64,000 bases of DNA, from positions 1 through 64,000 of IMG/VR virus record IMGVR_UViG_3300042509_001805. One strand, written 5' to 3'. Both the position numbers and the translations under genes were made by a program. The notes beneath the pieces were generated by a model that saw nothing but the letters and a program-made list of their open reading frames with translations, searched no databases and had not been told where the DNA came from. Of this stretch, positions 53,348-61,582 are shown piece by piece. Position 1 is the stretch's first letter. The number at the start of each line of letters is the position of its first letter. The DNA comes from a virus.

Positions 53348-54028
53348 ATGGCTGTGCAACCAAAATCTAGCTATTTGAGAAATACTGGCGGCGGCGCTTT
53401 TACTTCTCAACGTCAAGGCGGAACTCTTTACGCTAACGGCTCAACGGGGTCTGTCATCACCAAGGCATTTTTAGTTAAGGATGCTGTTGATGATGTAGTC
53501 AAATCTTATGGTGTTGTTCTTAGGGCTTATCCGGGATCAAGCGGAATGTACGGAACTCAGAAAATCGTTTCTGGTGGCGCTTTCGCTTATTTTGAAGCTG
53601 GTAAGTACATTATTAGAACAATCAGCACTACTATTGCTGGTGTTGCGTCTACTAAGCTTCTTATTCCCGGCTCAGACAATGGAAAGCGTAATGCTATTCA
53701 TCAGTTTATCCATGACTTTGGCGCTCGATTGCTCACTAAATGGCGAGCAAATGAGTTCTCTTGGCTTGGTGTATTTGATAATGGCAGCAAGATCAAGCGT
53801 CGTTACAACTGGGTTGATGCCGCTGGTACAGCAGCATCGAAACCTGTTACCGCTACCAATCTTGATATGATTAATCCAGTTGGTGGTGCTACTGCTCGAA
53901 AGAGCGATAGCGCTGCTAATCCAACCCGCGCAATTCCGGGTGAATTAGTTATGAAGGTTGACTTTGTAACAACAAACATTTCTAGCGGCGGAGACTTCTT
54001 CAACTATAAGCCTATCACAGGTATGTAG
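53348..54028 (+). CDS. Structural-type protein
   Basis: 226 aa after AATCGGAGATCGAACT. Gly/Ala/Ser/Thr-rich with little charge (NTGGGAFTSQRQGGTLYANG), beta-type pattern, no signal peptide. High-quality RBS and its own leader suggest strong expression. Likely a head decoration or other virion protein; no family is recognised. Confidence 0.6.
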   Translation: MAVQPKSSYLRNTGGGAFTSQRQGGTLYANGSTGSVITKAFLVKDAVDDVVKSYGVVLRAYPGSSGMYGTQKIVSGGAFAYFEAGKYIIRTISTTIAGVASTKLLIPGSDNGKRNAIHQFIHDFGARLLTKWRANEFSWLGVFDNGSKIKRRYNWVDAAGTAASKPVTATNLDMINPVGGATARKSDSAANPTRAIPGELVMKVDFVTTNISSGGDFFNYKPITGM

Positions 54029-54064
54029 TTTATTAATTCTTCCATTGTAAACCGGAGTACAATT

Positions 54065-54376
54065 ATGAATGAAGCTTGGGTTTTGATTAGAAATGTAGCA
54101 GAAGTAATAGGGATGTTTGCAATACCATTATTTTCTTGGGTTGTTTATACTATTGTTCAACAAGGTAAGCAAATTATTATTCTTGAACAAAAGGTAAATG
54201 ACTCGATTAGTCAGAGAATGACTGGTATTGAAAATAGAGTGGCTGGCGTAGAAACAAAAATGGAAGAAGTTATTAGCAACGTGGTCGAATTTAAAATGTA
54301 TGCCGTGGATAGTAAAAATATCCATACTCAAATTAATTCTAAACTAGACACGATTGTTTCTAAGTTGAAAATTTAG
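54065..54376 (+). CDS. Membrane protein with coiled-coil tail
   Basis: 103 aa. One helix (VIGMFAIPLFSWVVYTIV) then heptads (QRMTGIENRVAGVETKMEEV). Layout like holin-type or haemolysin XhlA-like phage proteins. Not assigned. Confidence 0.65.
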   Translation: MNEAWVLIRNVAEVIGMFAIPLFSWVVYTIVQQGKQIIILEQKVNDSISQRMTGIENRVAGVETKMEEVISNVVEFKMYAVDSKNIHTQINSKLDTIVSKLKI

Positions 54377-54409
54377 TAAGATAGTTCAACTATCTAAATA
54401 TATAGAAAG

Positions 54410-54446
54410 CCTGTCGATTTAAAACTCGGCAGGTTTTCTTTTTTTT
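54410..54446 (+). terminator. Rho-independent terminator
   Basis: CCTGTCG pairs with CGGCAGG (one wobble), loop ATTTAAAACT, then a T-rich run. Confidence 0.85.
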
Positions 54447-54448
54447 GA

Positions 54449-54477
54449 TTGATTTTTGGTCTGGAAAGGCGTATAAT
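54449..54477 (+). promoter_or_regulatory. Promoter of the nrd operon
   Basis: TTGATT 54449-54454 and TATAAT 54472-54477, 17-bp spacer, right after the terminator. Confidence 0.75.
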
Positions 54478-54515
54478 ACTCTACCAGATAAAAGTTTATA
54501 TAGAAAGGTATTGTA

Positions 54516-56753
54516 ATGAAAGTAACAAAGGTAAACGGAGAACAGGAAAATTTCTCTGTGGAAAAAATTCATAAAGTAGTTGAGTGGGCGACCAAAGGAA
54601 TTAACGGTGTGTCCTTTTCTGATGTTGAAATGAATGCTAATCTTTCGATATATGATGGAATTTCTACAAAGGAAATACATCAAGTATTGATTAAGTCTGC
54701 AAACGATCTTATTTCAATACATACGCCAAATTACCAGTATGTAGCATCTAGATTACTCAATATGCAACTCAGAAAAGAAGTCTGGAATTGTGGCAAGCGT
54801 TACAATCCGGTAGATTTTGTTGTGTTTGTAAAAAGAAATATTGATAACGGAATCTACGATCCGATATTGGAAAAGAAATGGGATAATGATCAGATTGAAG
54901 ATTTTGGTAAATATATTGACCATACCCGCGACGATTTATTTACATATGCTGGCTTGCAGCAAATGATTGATAAGTATCTTGTCAAGAATCGAAGCACTGG
55001 ACAAATTTATGAAACGCCACAGTTTGCTTATATGTGCATAGCGATGTGTCTTTTTAATACAGTCGAAGAAGTAAAACAGGCTTATGATTGTTATTCTACA
55101 TTCAAGATTAACCTTCCAACACCAATCATGGCTGGAGTTAGAACAAACATACGTCAATTTGCAAGCTGTGTTTTAGTTGACGTAGAAGATAATCTGGATA
55201 GTATTTTTTCAAGTATTCATGCAGTTGGAAAGTATACTGCTAGAAGGGCTGGTATAGGTCTTAATATAGGCCGTATGCGCCCGATAAACTCACCTATTCG
55301 TGGAGGAGAGGTTATTCACACCGGAGTTATTCCGTATTTAAAAAACTTTGAATCAGTTGTAAAGTCAACATCGCAAAACGGAATTCGTGGAGGAAGCGCA
55401 ACCGTTTATTGCCCTTGGTGGCACTATGAAATTGAAGATATTATTGTGCTGAAAAACAATGCTGGAACTGATGATAACCGAGTCCGAAAACTTGACTATT
55501 CAATTCAGTTTTGCAAATTGTTTTATGATCGACTCATCAATAATCAAGATATAACCCTTTTCAGTCCACACGAAGCAAAGGGTCTTTATGAAGCTTTTGG
55601 CAACAATAAGAAGTTTGAAGAGCTTTATTTGAAGTACGAAAACGCTCGCTCGATGAAGTTTAAAAAGAAAATACCAGCACGTAAACTTGCTGAAATTTTT
55701 GCCAGAGAACGCCTAGAAACTGGTAGGATTTATAGTATGAATCTGGATACAGCAAATGAACACGGCTCATGGGACATTCCATGTTATATGAGCAATCTTT
55801 GCTGTGAGATAGTACATCCCACAAAGCCAATAAAATCTATCGACGACCCAAACGGCGAAATTGGAATTTGTATTTTGTCTGCATTAAATCTTCTTGAAAT
55901 TTTTGAAAAAGAAGGTGATCTTGAAGAGGTTTGTAAGATAGCTGTAAAAACTCTGGACGCAGTTATTGATTATCAAGACTACCCAGTTTTGGCAGGCGAA
56001 AACTTTACAAAGAATCGTAGGTCTTTGGGTATTGGTGTTACTAATCTGGCTGGATTTTTGGCAAAGAATAAATTAAAATATGAAGACAAAGAAACCTTGA
56101 CTTTGGTTCATGGCGTTATGGAGAAAATACAATGGCATTTGATAAATGCTAGTTGCGAATTAGCTAAAGAAAAAGGAGCCTGTCCTAAGTTTAAAGACAC
56201 AAAATACGCTAAGGGTCTTATGCCAATTGACTGGTATAAAAAAACAGTTGACGAACTGGTTGCTCCAAGGTACAATATGGATTGGGAAGAGTTACGTCAA
56301 CGTGTTAAGAAATACGGTATGCGTCATTCTACACTTTCAGCGATTATGCCGTGTGAGTCTTCTAGTGTTATCCAGAACAGCACAAACGGTATCGAGCCAG
56401 TCAGAAGCTTGCTTTTGTTCAAAAAGGCCAAAAACGGCGTTTTAAAACAACTTGTTCCAAATTACCATATGCGAAAAAATTATTACACTTTAGCTTGGGA
56501 AATGACAACCAACAAGCCGATAATGAATGTTGCGGCAGTTATTCAGAAGTTTGTTGATATGAGCATGAGTACAAACTTATACTATAATTACGCTCACTAC
56601 GAAGGGGGAAATATTCCACTAAGCGTTTTAATTAAAGATCAAATTTACGGTTACAAGTATGGGCTTAAGAATTTTTACTATGCCAACACACCAGATGGTG
56701 ATGGTGATACAGAAAAAGGTATGAATTGCGAATCTGGCGCGTGTTCAATTTAA
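54516..56753 (+). CDS. nrdA: Ribonucleotide reductase class Ia, alpha subunit
   Basis: 745 aa, full family length. N-terminal ATP-cone (VTKVNGEQENFSVEKIHKVV), then PTPIMAGVRTNIRQFASCVL with the first active-site Cys, NIGRMRPINSPIRGGE, SNLCCEIVHPTKP holding the second, MPCESSSVIQNSTNGIEPVR, and a C-terminal CESGACSI redox pair. It reduces NDPs to dNDPs with NrdB. The gene pair is arranged nrdA-nrdB with a ten-base gap. Confidence 0.96.
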   Translation: MKVTKVNGEQENFSVEKIHKVVEWATKGINGVSFSDVEMNANLSIYDGISTKEIHQVLIKSANDLISIHTPNYQYVASRLLNMQLRKEVWNCGKRYNPVDFVVFVKRNIDNGIYDPILEKKWDNDQIEDFGKYIDHTRDDLFTYAGLQQMIDKYLVKNRSTGQIYETPQFAYMCIAMCLFNTVEEVKQAYDCYSTFKINLPTPIMAGVRTNIRQFASCVLVDVEDNLDSIFSSIHAVGKYTARRAGIGLNIGRMRPINSPIRGGEVIHTGVIPYLKNFESVVKSTSQNGIRGGSATVYCPWWHYEIEDIIVLKNNAGTDDNRVRKLDYSIQFCKLFYDRLINNQDITLFSPHEAKGLYEAFGNNKKFEELYLKYENARSMKFKKKIPARKLAEIFARERLETGRIYSMNLDTANEHGSWDIPCYMSNLCCEIVHPTKPIKSIDDPNGEIGICILSALNLLEIFEKEGDLEEVCKIAVKTLDAVIDYQDYPVLAGENFTKNRRSLGIGVTNLAGFLAKNKLKYEDKETLTLVHGVMEKIQWHLINASCELAKEKGACPKFKDTKYAKGLMPIDWYKKTVDELVAPRYNMDWEELRQRVKKYGMRHSTLSAIMPCESSSVIQNSTNGIEPVRSLLLFKKAKNGVLKQLVPNYHMRKNYYTLAWEMTTNKPIMNVAAVIQKFVDMSMSTNLYYNYAHYEGGNIPLSVLIKDQIYGYKYGLKNFYYANTPDGDGDTEKGMNCESGACSI

Positions 56754-56763
56754 AGAGGTATAA

Positions 56764-57834
56764 ATGAAAACTATTTTCAACACAGTAAATGTAGACCCAA
56801 TGACTCAACCACTTTTCCTTGGTAAAGATTTAGGGGTTCAAAGATATGATATTATTAAGTATCCTATATTCAAAGAGCTTGATAGCAAGCAAATGATGAA
56901 CTTTTGGCGACCAGAAGAAATCGAACTTAAAAAAGATCGTGGCGATTTTAAGGAAATGTCCGAGAACGAAAAGTTTATTTTTACGTCTAATCTTAAGTAT
57001 CAAACAATGTTGGATAGCGTTATTTGTCGCGGAGTTCCAACACTGTTGGAATATGTAACAAATAGCGAGCTTGAGGCGTGTTTGATGACATGGCAATTCT
57101 TTGAAAAAATCCATTCTCAAAGTTATAGCTATATCATTCAAAATGTTTACGCAGATAGCAAAGAAATCTTTGATGGTATTTATGAAGATCGAGAAATCAT
57201 GAAAAGGGCCAATAGCGCCATCGAAGACTACAACAATTTGATGGGCATGACTTGTGATACAAATAAAATTTCTGACATAAAAAAACAAATTTATATGACT
57301 ATTGTGAGTATAAATATTCTGGAAGCGGTTCGTTTTTATGTTAGTTTTGTGTGCAGCTTCGCTTTTGCTGAAAATAAGAAAATGGCTGGAAATGCAGATA
57401 TAATCAAGCTAATCAAGCGAGATGAAGCGTTACATCTAGCAAATACTCAGCAAATTCTGAAGATTTTACACAACGAAGAATCGGAAGGTTTTATTAAAAC
57501 GTCACAACAATGCGAAGAAGCAGCTTGTGAACTGTTTAACAGAGCCGCAAAAGAGGAAAAGGAATGGGCATCTTATTTGTTTAAGAATGGCTCGATTATA
57601 GGTCTAAACGAAACTGTACTACATCAGTACATCGACTGGCTTGTAATGTCAAGACGCAAAGCGATTGGATTGCCCTATGAAAATGTTGGCAAAAATCCAA
57701 TTGCAGGATGGACAGAACACTGGATGAATAGTGAGGCTGTTCAAGTTGCTCCGCAAGAACATGAAATTACCTCATACAAAATAGGAGCTAGTAAAAATGA
57801 TCTTGACGACATAGATTTTGGAGGCGTGTTATGA
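56764..57834 (+). CDS. nrdB: Ribonucleotide reductase class Ia, beta subunit
   Basis: 356 aa after AGAGGTATAA. Di-iron helices show E...EKFIFTSNLKYQ, SELEACLMTWQFFEKIHSQS with the E..H pair, and KRDEALHLANTQ. SYSYII supplies the radical Tyr region. C-terminal end (DLDDIDFGGVL) would dock on NrdA. Coupled (ATGA) to a protease gene. Confidence 0.95.
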   Translation: MKTIFNTVNVDPMTQPLFLGKDLGVQRYDIIKYPIFKELDSKQMMNFWRPEEIELKKDRGDFKEMSENEKFIFTSNLKYQTMLDSVICRGVPTLLEYVTNSELEACLMTWQFFEKIHSQSYSYIIQNVYADSKEIFDGIYEDREIMKRANSAIEDYNNLMGMTCDTNKISDIKKQIYMTIVSINILEAVRFYVSFVCSFAFAENKKMAGNADIIKLIKRDEALHLANTQQILKILHNEESEGFIKTSQQCEEAACELFNRAAKEEKEWASYLFKNGSIIGLNETVLHQYIDWLVMSRRKAIGLPYENVGKNPIAGWTEHWMNSEAVQVAPQEHEITSYKIGASKNDLDDIDFGGVL

Positions 57835-58451
57835 AAGCTCTGCAAAGAACTGCGTCTGTTTTGTTTCTATCTCTTGTTTCCGTTTTTTTAATTTGTTCGA
57901 GTATTTATAGTCAAACATGTTTTATAAGGTGTGAACCAGACAAGGAAACCGGAGGCGGAGCTTGCGGATCTGGCTTTTTTATTTCAAAAAATGAAATTTT
58001 AACTGCGGCCCATGTAATAAATGACGCAAATAATGTTAGAATTGAATTTGATGGAAAGTATTTTAAAGCTTTCGTTGTTAGACAAGATGCCACTAAAGAT
58101 TTAGCCCTTCTAAGAATAGAAGAAGAGCATGATAAATTTTATAAACTTAGTGACTCTTTCGGTAAAGCTGACCAAAAAGTAACTTGTTTTGGTTTTCCTA
58201 GAGGTGTTTGGACCTTGTATAAGTCAAGTGGTGTTATTAAGGAAGTTAATAGCGTTACAAGAGATTCTAGATATAAAGACAATCCGAGGATGGAATATGC
58301 TGTATTAATGGAAGTTACGAATGGAATGTCTGGAGGACCACTTCTTACTGAAGATAAAACCGTAATAGGGGTTTTAAGCAGCAAGAATATTATTGGCGAA
58401 CCAAGAGCTAATTTTATTGCTCTTGAAGATATAAAAAAGTTTCTTGACTAA
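57831..58451 (+). CDS. Secreted trypsin-like serine protease
   Basis: 206 aa. Signal peptide to about residue 29 (LFLSLVSVFLICSSIYSQ). Catalytic triad: TAAHV (His), DATKDLALLRI (Asp) and NGMSGGPLL (Ser), S1-type as in DegP without PDZ domains. Placed directly behind nrdB, an odd partner, so it may be controlled with early metabolism. Confidence 0.9.
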   Translation: MKALQRTASVLFLSLVSVFLICSSIYSQTCFIRCEPDKETGGGACGSGFFISKNEILTAAHVINDANNVRIEFDGKYFKAFVVRQDATKDLALLRIEEEHDKFYKLSDSFGKADQKVTCFGFPRGVWTLYKSSGVIKEVNSVTRDSRYKDNPRMEYAVLMEVTNGMSGGPLLTEDKTVIGVLSSKNIIGEPRANFIALEDIKKFLD

Positions 58452-58461
58452 GTAAAATAAA

Positions 58462-58547
58462 GCGCGGGCCAAGTGGTTGGCAGTATTTAACTTAAATGAC
58501 GATTAATGTTAAATACAGCAGTGCTGGTTCGACTCCAGCCCCTCGCC
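58462..58547 (+). tRNA. tRNA-like RNA with 9-bp anticodon-position stem
   Basis: D-arm GCC/GGC and T-arm (GCTGG/CCAGC, loop TTCGACT) are normal. The acceptor pairs GCGCGGG with CCCTCGC with one mismatch. In place of the anticodon arm is a perfect 9-bp helix GTATTTAAC/GTTAAATAC with a 16-base loop. No isotype can be given. It lies between the protease gene and thyX. Confidence 0.5.
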
Positions 58548-58581
58548 TTTTTAATTTTAATTTTGATTTGAGGGAAAATTT

Positions 58582-59265
58582 ATGCAAAATAAAGTTGAAC
58601 TTATGAGCCCTGATGGATATTATGGAAGCGATGAAATTATTGCTTGCAGTGCGTGGACTTCTACTAGTCGCGATTTAAATGATGAAAAGCGTGGCCGTAT
58701 TGGTAAACTAATTAAGATGTTGTGGGAGAATGGGCATGAAACGCCTTTTGAAAAGGGGATTGTTCACTTTCTTGTGGATACAGATATTGCTACGCACATT
58801 CATTTACTCAAACATCGCATTAGCAGTATCAATGCTGAGTCTGCACGGTATAAAGAACTAAAAGAAGATAAGTATTATCTACCGGAAGACTGGCGAGGCA
58901 TAATGGCTAAAACAAACGCATTAGTAATTGGGGATTCTAATGATGATAAAGACTGGATAAAATTACTAGAACAATATACTAATATAGGAAATAAGTTGTA
59001 TCACGATTGTTTAAAAGATTTATCGCCCGTTCTTGGTCGCAAGCGAGCCAAAGAATCGGCCCGTTTCTTCAAAACATACAACAGTCAGATTCAGAGCGAC
59101 ATTATGTTTAATATGCGTAGCTTTGCTAATTTTCTAAAACTAAGACTATCTCCAAACGCACAACTTGAAATCCGCGAAATCGCTCAACAAATGTTGCATT
59201 TGGTTAAGAATATTGAAGGTAATCCATTTAAGTACACTTTAGAAGCGTGGGGATATCAACAATGA
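58582..59265 (+). CDS. thyX: Flavin-dependent thymidylate synthase
   Basis: 227 aa after TTTGAGGGAAAATTT. LLKHRISSINAESARY contains the ThyX signature (RHRxxSxNxxSxRY, here KHR). SARFFKTYNSQIQSDIMFNM and FLKLRLSPNAQLEIRE are the FAD/dUMP-binding helices. It makes dTMP from dUMP with methylene-tetrahydrofolate and FAD. Same nucleotide-metabolism region as nrdAB. Size is usual. Confidence 0.95.
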   Translation: MQNKVELMSPDGYYGSDEIIACSAWTSTSRDLNDEKRGRIGKLIKMLWENGHETPFEKGIVHFLVDTDIATHIHLLKHRISSINAESARYKELKEDKYYLPEDWRGIMAKTNALVIGDSNDDKDWIKLLEQYTNIGNKLYHDCLKDLSPVLGRKRAKESARFFKTYNSQIQSDIMFNMRSFANFLKLRLSPNAQLEIREIAQQMLHLVKNIEGNPFKYTLEAWGYQQ

Positions 59266-59427
59266 GCTACAATGAATTAATCAAAGAGTTGCAATCGTAA
59301 CTATGGAAATTATGATAAATTTGGTTACGATAAAAAATCTACTCAAGATAACCACGAACCAGATTGTTTGCATCGACTGGCTAGTGAACTTTTAGAAGGA
59401 AAAGAAAATGGACAGAAGAACTTTTAA
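59262..59427 (+). pseudogene. Frameshifted small gene
   Basis: ATG overlaps the thyX stop (ATGA) and opens MSYNELIKELQS, then TAA. The +1 frame continues without stop from about 59292 (NYGNYDKFGYDKKSTQDNHE to ELLEGKENGQKNF), ending at 59427. One base change would restore a 55-aa protein. It is either a decayed gene, a programmed shift or a sequencing error. The tail includes the RBS (AGAAGGAAAAGAA) of the next gene. Confidence 0.5.
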
Positions 59428-59857
59428 TAAATCAATTGCTGCCACTTATGGATTGGTTGCATTTCCGCAACTAATAGAAGAAAATAAGCAACCCGCTCAG
59501 CCGACTCTTAAAAACTTTAATATTAAACTTTCTTATGGGTACGAATTTAATGCTCCAGATATCGATATGGTGTTGACATATGGAGATATTGAGTTAGAAT
59601 TTTATGTGTATAGCGTCGAATATAAATTTCCTAATGTAGAGCCATTGATAGAATCATCGCTGGGTAAGAATCGTATTTATTACACACTTTTGAGTATTGA
59701 CTTTTATCTCGATGGAATGAAAATCGATCCGCTTGATATCAACGATAAAGAAACAAAATATGAAGTAGTATTAAATATAACGGAAGATATAACCAAGAGA
59801 AAATGTGCAGTACTTCTACACGAAGTTGTTTTAAAAGAAAGGCGGCAGTTATGCTAG
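59408..59857 (+). CDS. Protein of unknown function
   Basis: 149 aa after GAAGGAAAAGAAA. The start MDRRTFNKSIAATYGLVAFP resembles a twin-Arg (RRTF) signal peptide. The remainder is beta-rich with acidic patches. Not recognised; overlaps the next gene by seven bases. Confidence 0.65.
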   Translation: MDRRTFNKSIAATYGLVAFPQLIEENKQPAQPTLKNFNIKLSYGYEFNAPDIDMVLTYGDIELEFYVYSVEYKFPNVEPLIESSLGKNRIYYTLLSIDFYLDGMKIDPLDINDKETKYEVVLNITEDITKRKCAVLLHEVVLKERRQLC

Positions 59858-60513
59858 TTGTTGGTGATGTTCACGGAAAATTCAACGAATACTACAATCT
59901 TGTCAAAGATGCAAGATCTTCGTTTCAAATTGGAGATTTTGGATTTGGGCAAGCTTGGAATGCGCTTAATTATTCTGAACTTGACCACAAGTTTCATAAA
60001 GTTGGTCAGGGAAACCACGACCCACATGACTCGCTACATGGTGATGTTAAATATTGGACTGGACGTTATGGGCCAGTTAATGTTGACGGTCACAATATAT
60101 TCTGGATTGGCGGCGCATTAAGTATCGATTTGGTTTATAGAGTTGCTGATTGGGTAAACAATAATAGAAATCCAGCCAGTCGCTCTTGGTGGGCTAACGA
60201 ACAGCTTACATATCAAGAAATGCGCGATTGTGAAAAAAAATGGAAAAACAAAAAACCAACCGTGGTATTTAGTCATACTTGCCCAAGCTCTATTATATTA
60301 AATCATTTCAATGGAAATAAGGGTACTAATATAATGGATACTTACGGATGGGGTTCTGGCTATACCGATATGACCAGTCAATTCCTAGAGCATTTGTGGG
60401 GCATTCACAAGCCTGATTTATGGATCTTTGGACACTTTCATAAATCGTGGAATCAAGTTATAGACGGAACAGAATTTCGCTGTTTAGCAGAACTGGAAAC
60501 TTTTAGTTTATAG
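59851..60513 (+). CDS. Calcineurin-like metallophosphoesterase
   Basis: 220 aa from ATG 59851 after GAAAGGCGGCAGTT. Metal-binding motifs in order: VGDVHG, IGDFG, VGQGNHDPHD, VVFSHTCPSS and FGHFHKSW, as in the calcineurin-like superfamily. The substrate could be a nucleic acid or nucleotide phosphate. Next gene is a tiny membrane peptide. Confidence 0.9.
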   Translation: MLVVGDVHGKFNEYYNLVKDARSSFQIGDFGFGQAWNALNYSELDHKFHKVGQGNHDPHDSLHGDVKYWTGRYGPVNVDGHNIFWIGGALSIDLVYRVADWVNNNRNPASRSWWANEQLTYQEMRDCEKKWKNKKPTVVFSHTCPSSIILNHFNGNKGTNIMDTYGWGSGYTDMTSQFLEHLWGIHKPDLWIFGHFHKSWNQVIDGTEFRCLAELETFSL

Positions 60514-60522
60514 GAATTTTAA

Positions 60523-60594
60523 ATGGAAATGATAGTTGCTTTATTTTTAGTTTGTTTTATGTTTGAATTTTTTTGTATGATCACTGATCAATGA
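60523..60594 (+). CDS. Membrane microprotein
   Basis: 23 aa after TAGGAATTTTAA; one hydrophobic helix (MIVALFLVCFMFEFFCMI). Another member of the one-helix peptide set; short, so uncertain. Confidence 0.4.
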   Translation: MEMIVALFLVCFMFEFFCMITDQ

Positions 60595-60601
60595 GGTAAA
60601 A

Positions 60602-60916
60602 ATGAACCCTTATGACATAATAACTAGTATTTTTTCAAAAGACGGTTTTTCAAATGAATTATTTTCTGTAAAGTTCAAAGACTCTATAAATGTAAAGATA
60701 GAGCAAAATAAAGAAGGCTTTTTAGTGTCCTTTATTGATAGCAAGCCTACAATAAAAGTAAACAAATACGTTTCGTTGTCTTTGACTGTTAATTCAATCC
60801 TTCTAAGAAAAAATAGTGGAGTTTTTCAAATCGATTATTTCCCAGATATTCCTTTTAGATACGATTGGATTTTTGGTGAAAATAACCCAGAAGGAGAATC
60901 AAATGAATTACAATAA
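60602..60916 (+). CDS. Protein of unknown function
   Basis: 104 aa after TGAGGTAAAA. Beta-rich (VKIEQNKEGFLVSFIDSKPT). Not recognised. Overlaps the next gene by 14 bases. Confidence 0.65.
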   Translation: MNPYDIITSIFSKDGFSNELFSVKFKDSINVKIEQNKEGFLVSFIDSKPTIKVNKYVSLSLTVNSILLRKNSGVFQIDYFPDIPFRYDWIFGENNPEGESNELQ

Positions 60917-61211
60917 TTTGCACGATGAAATAAATGCTAAATATGCAAATAGTCCTAGCAGGAAAAAATTAGCTGAAAAATGTTTAGAAAAAGCAAAAGA
61001 GTGGCTGGATAATTTTTCTGACGAAAACGACATTTCAAATTTGACCAATGTCGATATCAAAAAAATGAAGCGCGAATGTACAGCTTATGTCAAAAAAAAC
61101 GTTGATACAGGTGAAGAGCGTAAAATTTACGGCTCAGTTTTGCTTATGATTATTATGGGGGCGATTGTTTCTTGGTTAGTACAAAGACTTTTGGATGAAC
61201 TTTTCGATTAA
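60903..61211 (+). CDS. Protein with C-terminal membrane helix
   Basis: 102 aa from ATG 60903 after GAAGGAGAATCAA. Helical soluble part and an anchor at the end (YGSVLLMIIMGAIVSWLVQR). Not recognised. Confidence 0.65.
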   Translation: MNYNNLHDEINAKYANSPSRKKLAEKCLEKAKEWLDNFSDENDISNLTNVDIKKMKRECTAYVKKNVDTGEERKIYGSVLLMIIMGAIVSWLVQRLLDELFD

Positions 61212-61222
61212 AGGTAAAAATA

Positions 61223-61525
61223 ATGAATAATCTTGAAGACTATATTTCTAAAGTTAAACAATGGCATTATGACAGAAATCTCATCGAAGGAAGCAGTGAT
61301 AAAGATCAAACTTTGAAACTGCTACAAGAACTTGGAGAACTGTCCGATAGTGTTTGCAAGGGAAACGATATTCGTGACGATATTGGAGATATGTTAGTAG
61401 TTTTAATCAATATTGCTGAACGAAATAAGCTAAATCTTGAGGAGTGTTTGGCTAAGGCTTGGGATGATATCAAGGATAGAAAAGGAAGAATGGTTGATGG
61501 TATTTTTGTTAAAGACGTTAATTAA
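61223..61525 (+). CDS. MazG-like nucleotide pyrophosphohydrolase
   Basis: 100 aa. KLLQELGELSDSVCKGNDIR then DDIGDMLVVLINIAERN gives the ExxE...ExxD-type metal site of MazG/all-alpha NTP-PPases, and the tail WDDIKDRKGRMVDGIFVKD is typical. Phage MazG proteins hydrolyse NTPs or dNTPs and are proposed to affect host starvation signals. Fits with nrdAB and thyX nearby. Confidence 0.88.
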   Translation: MNNLEDYISKVKQWHYDRNLIEGSSDKDQTLKLLQELGELSDSVCKGNDIRDDIGDMLVVLINIAERNKLNLEECLAKAWDDIKDRKGRMVDGIFVKDVN

Positions 61526-61582
61526 CAATAAAAAATGCGTATAGTATTTTGTATCCAGTAATTAGAACTTTAGTACAACCAT

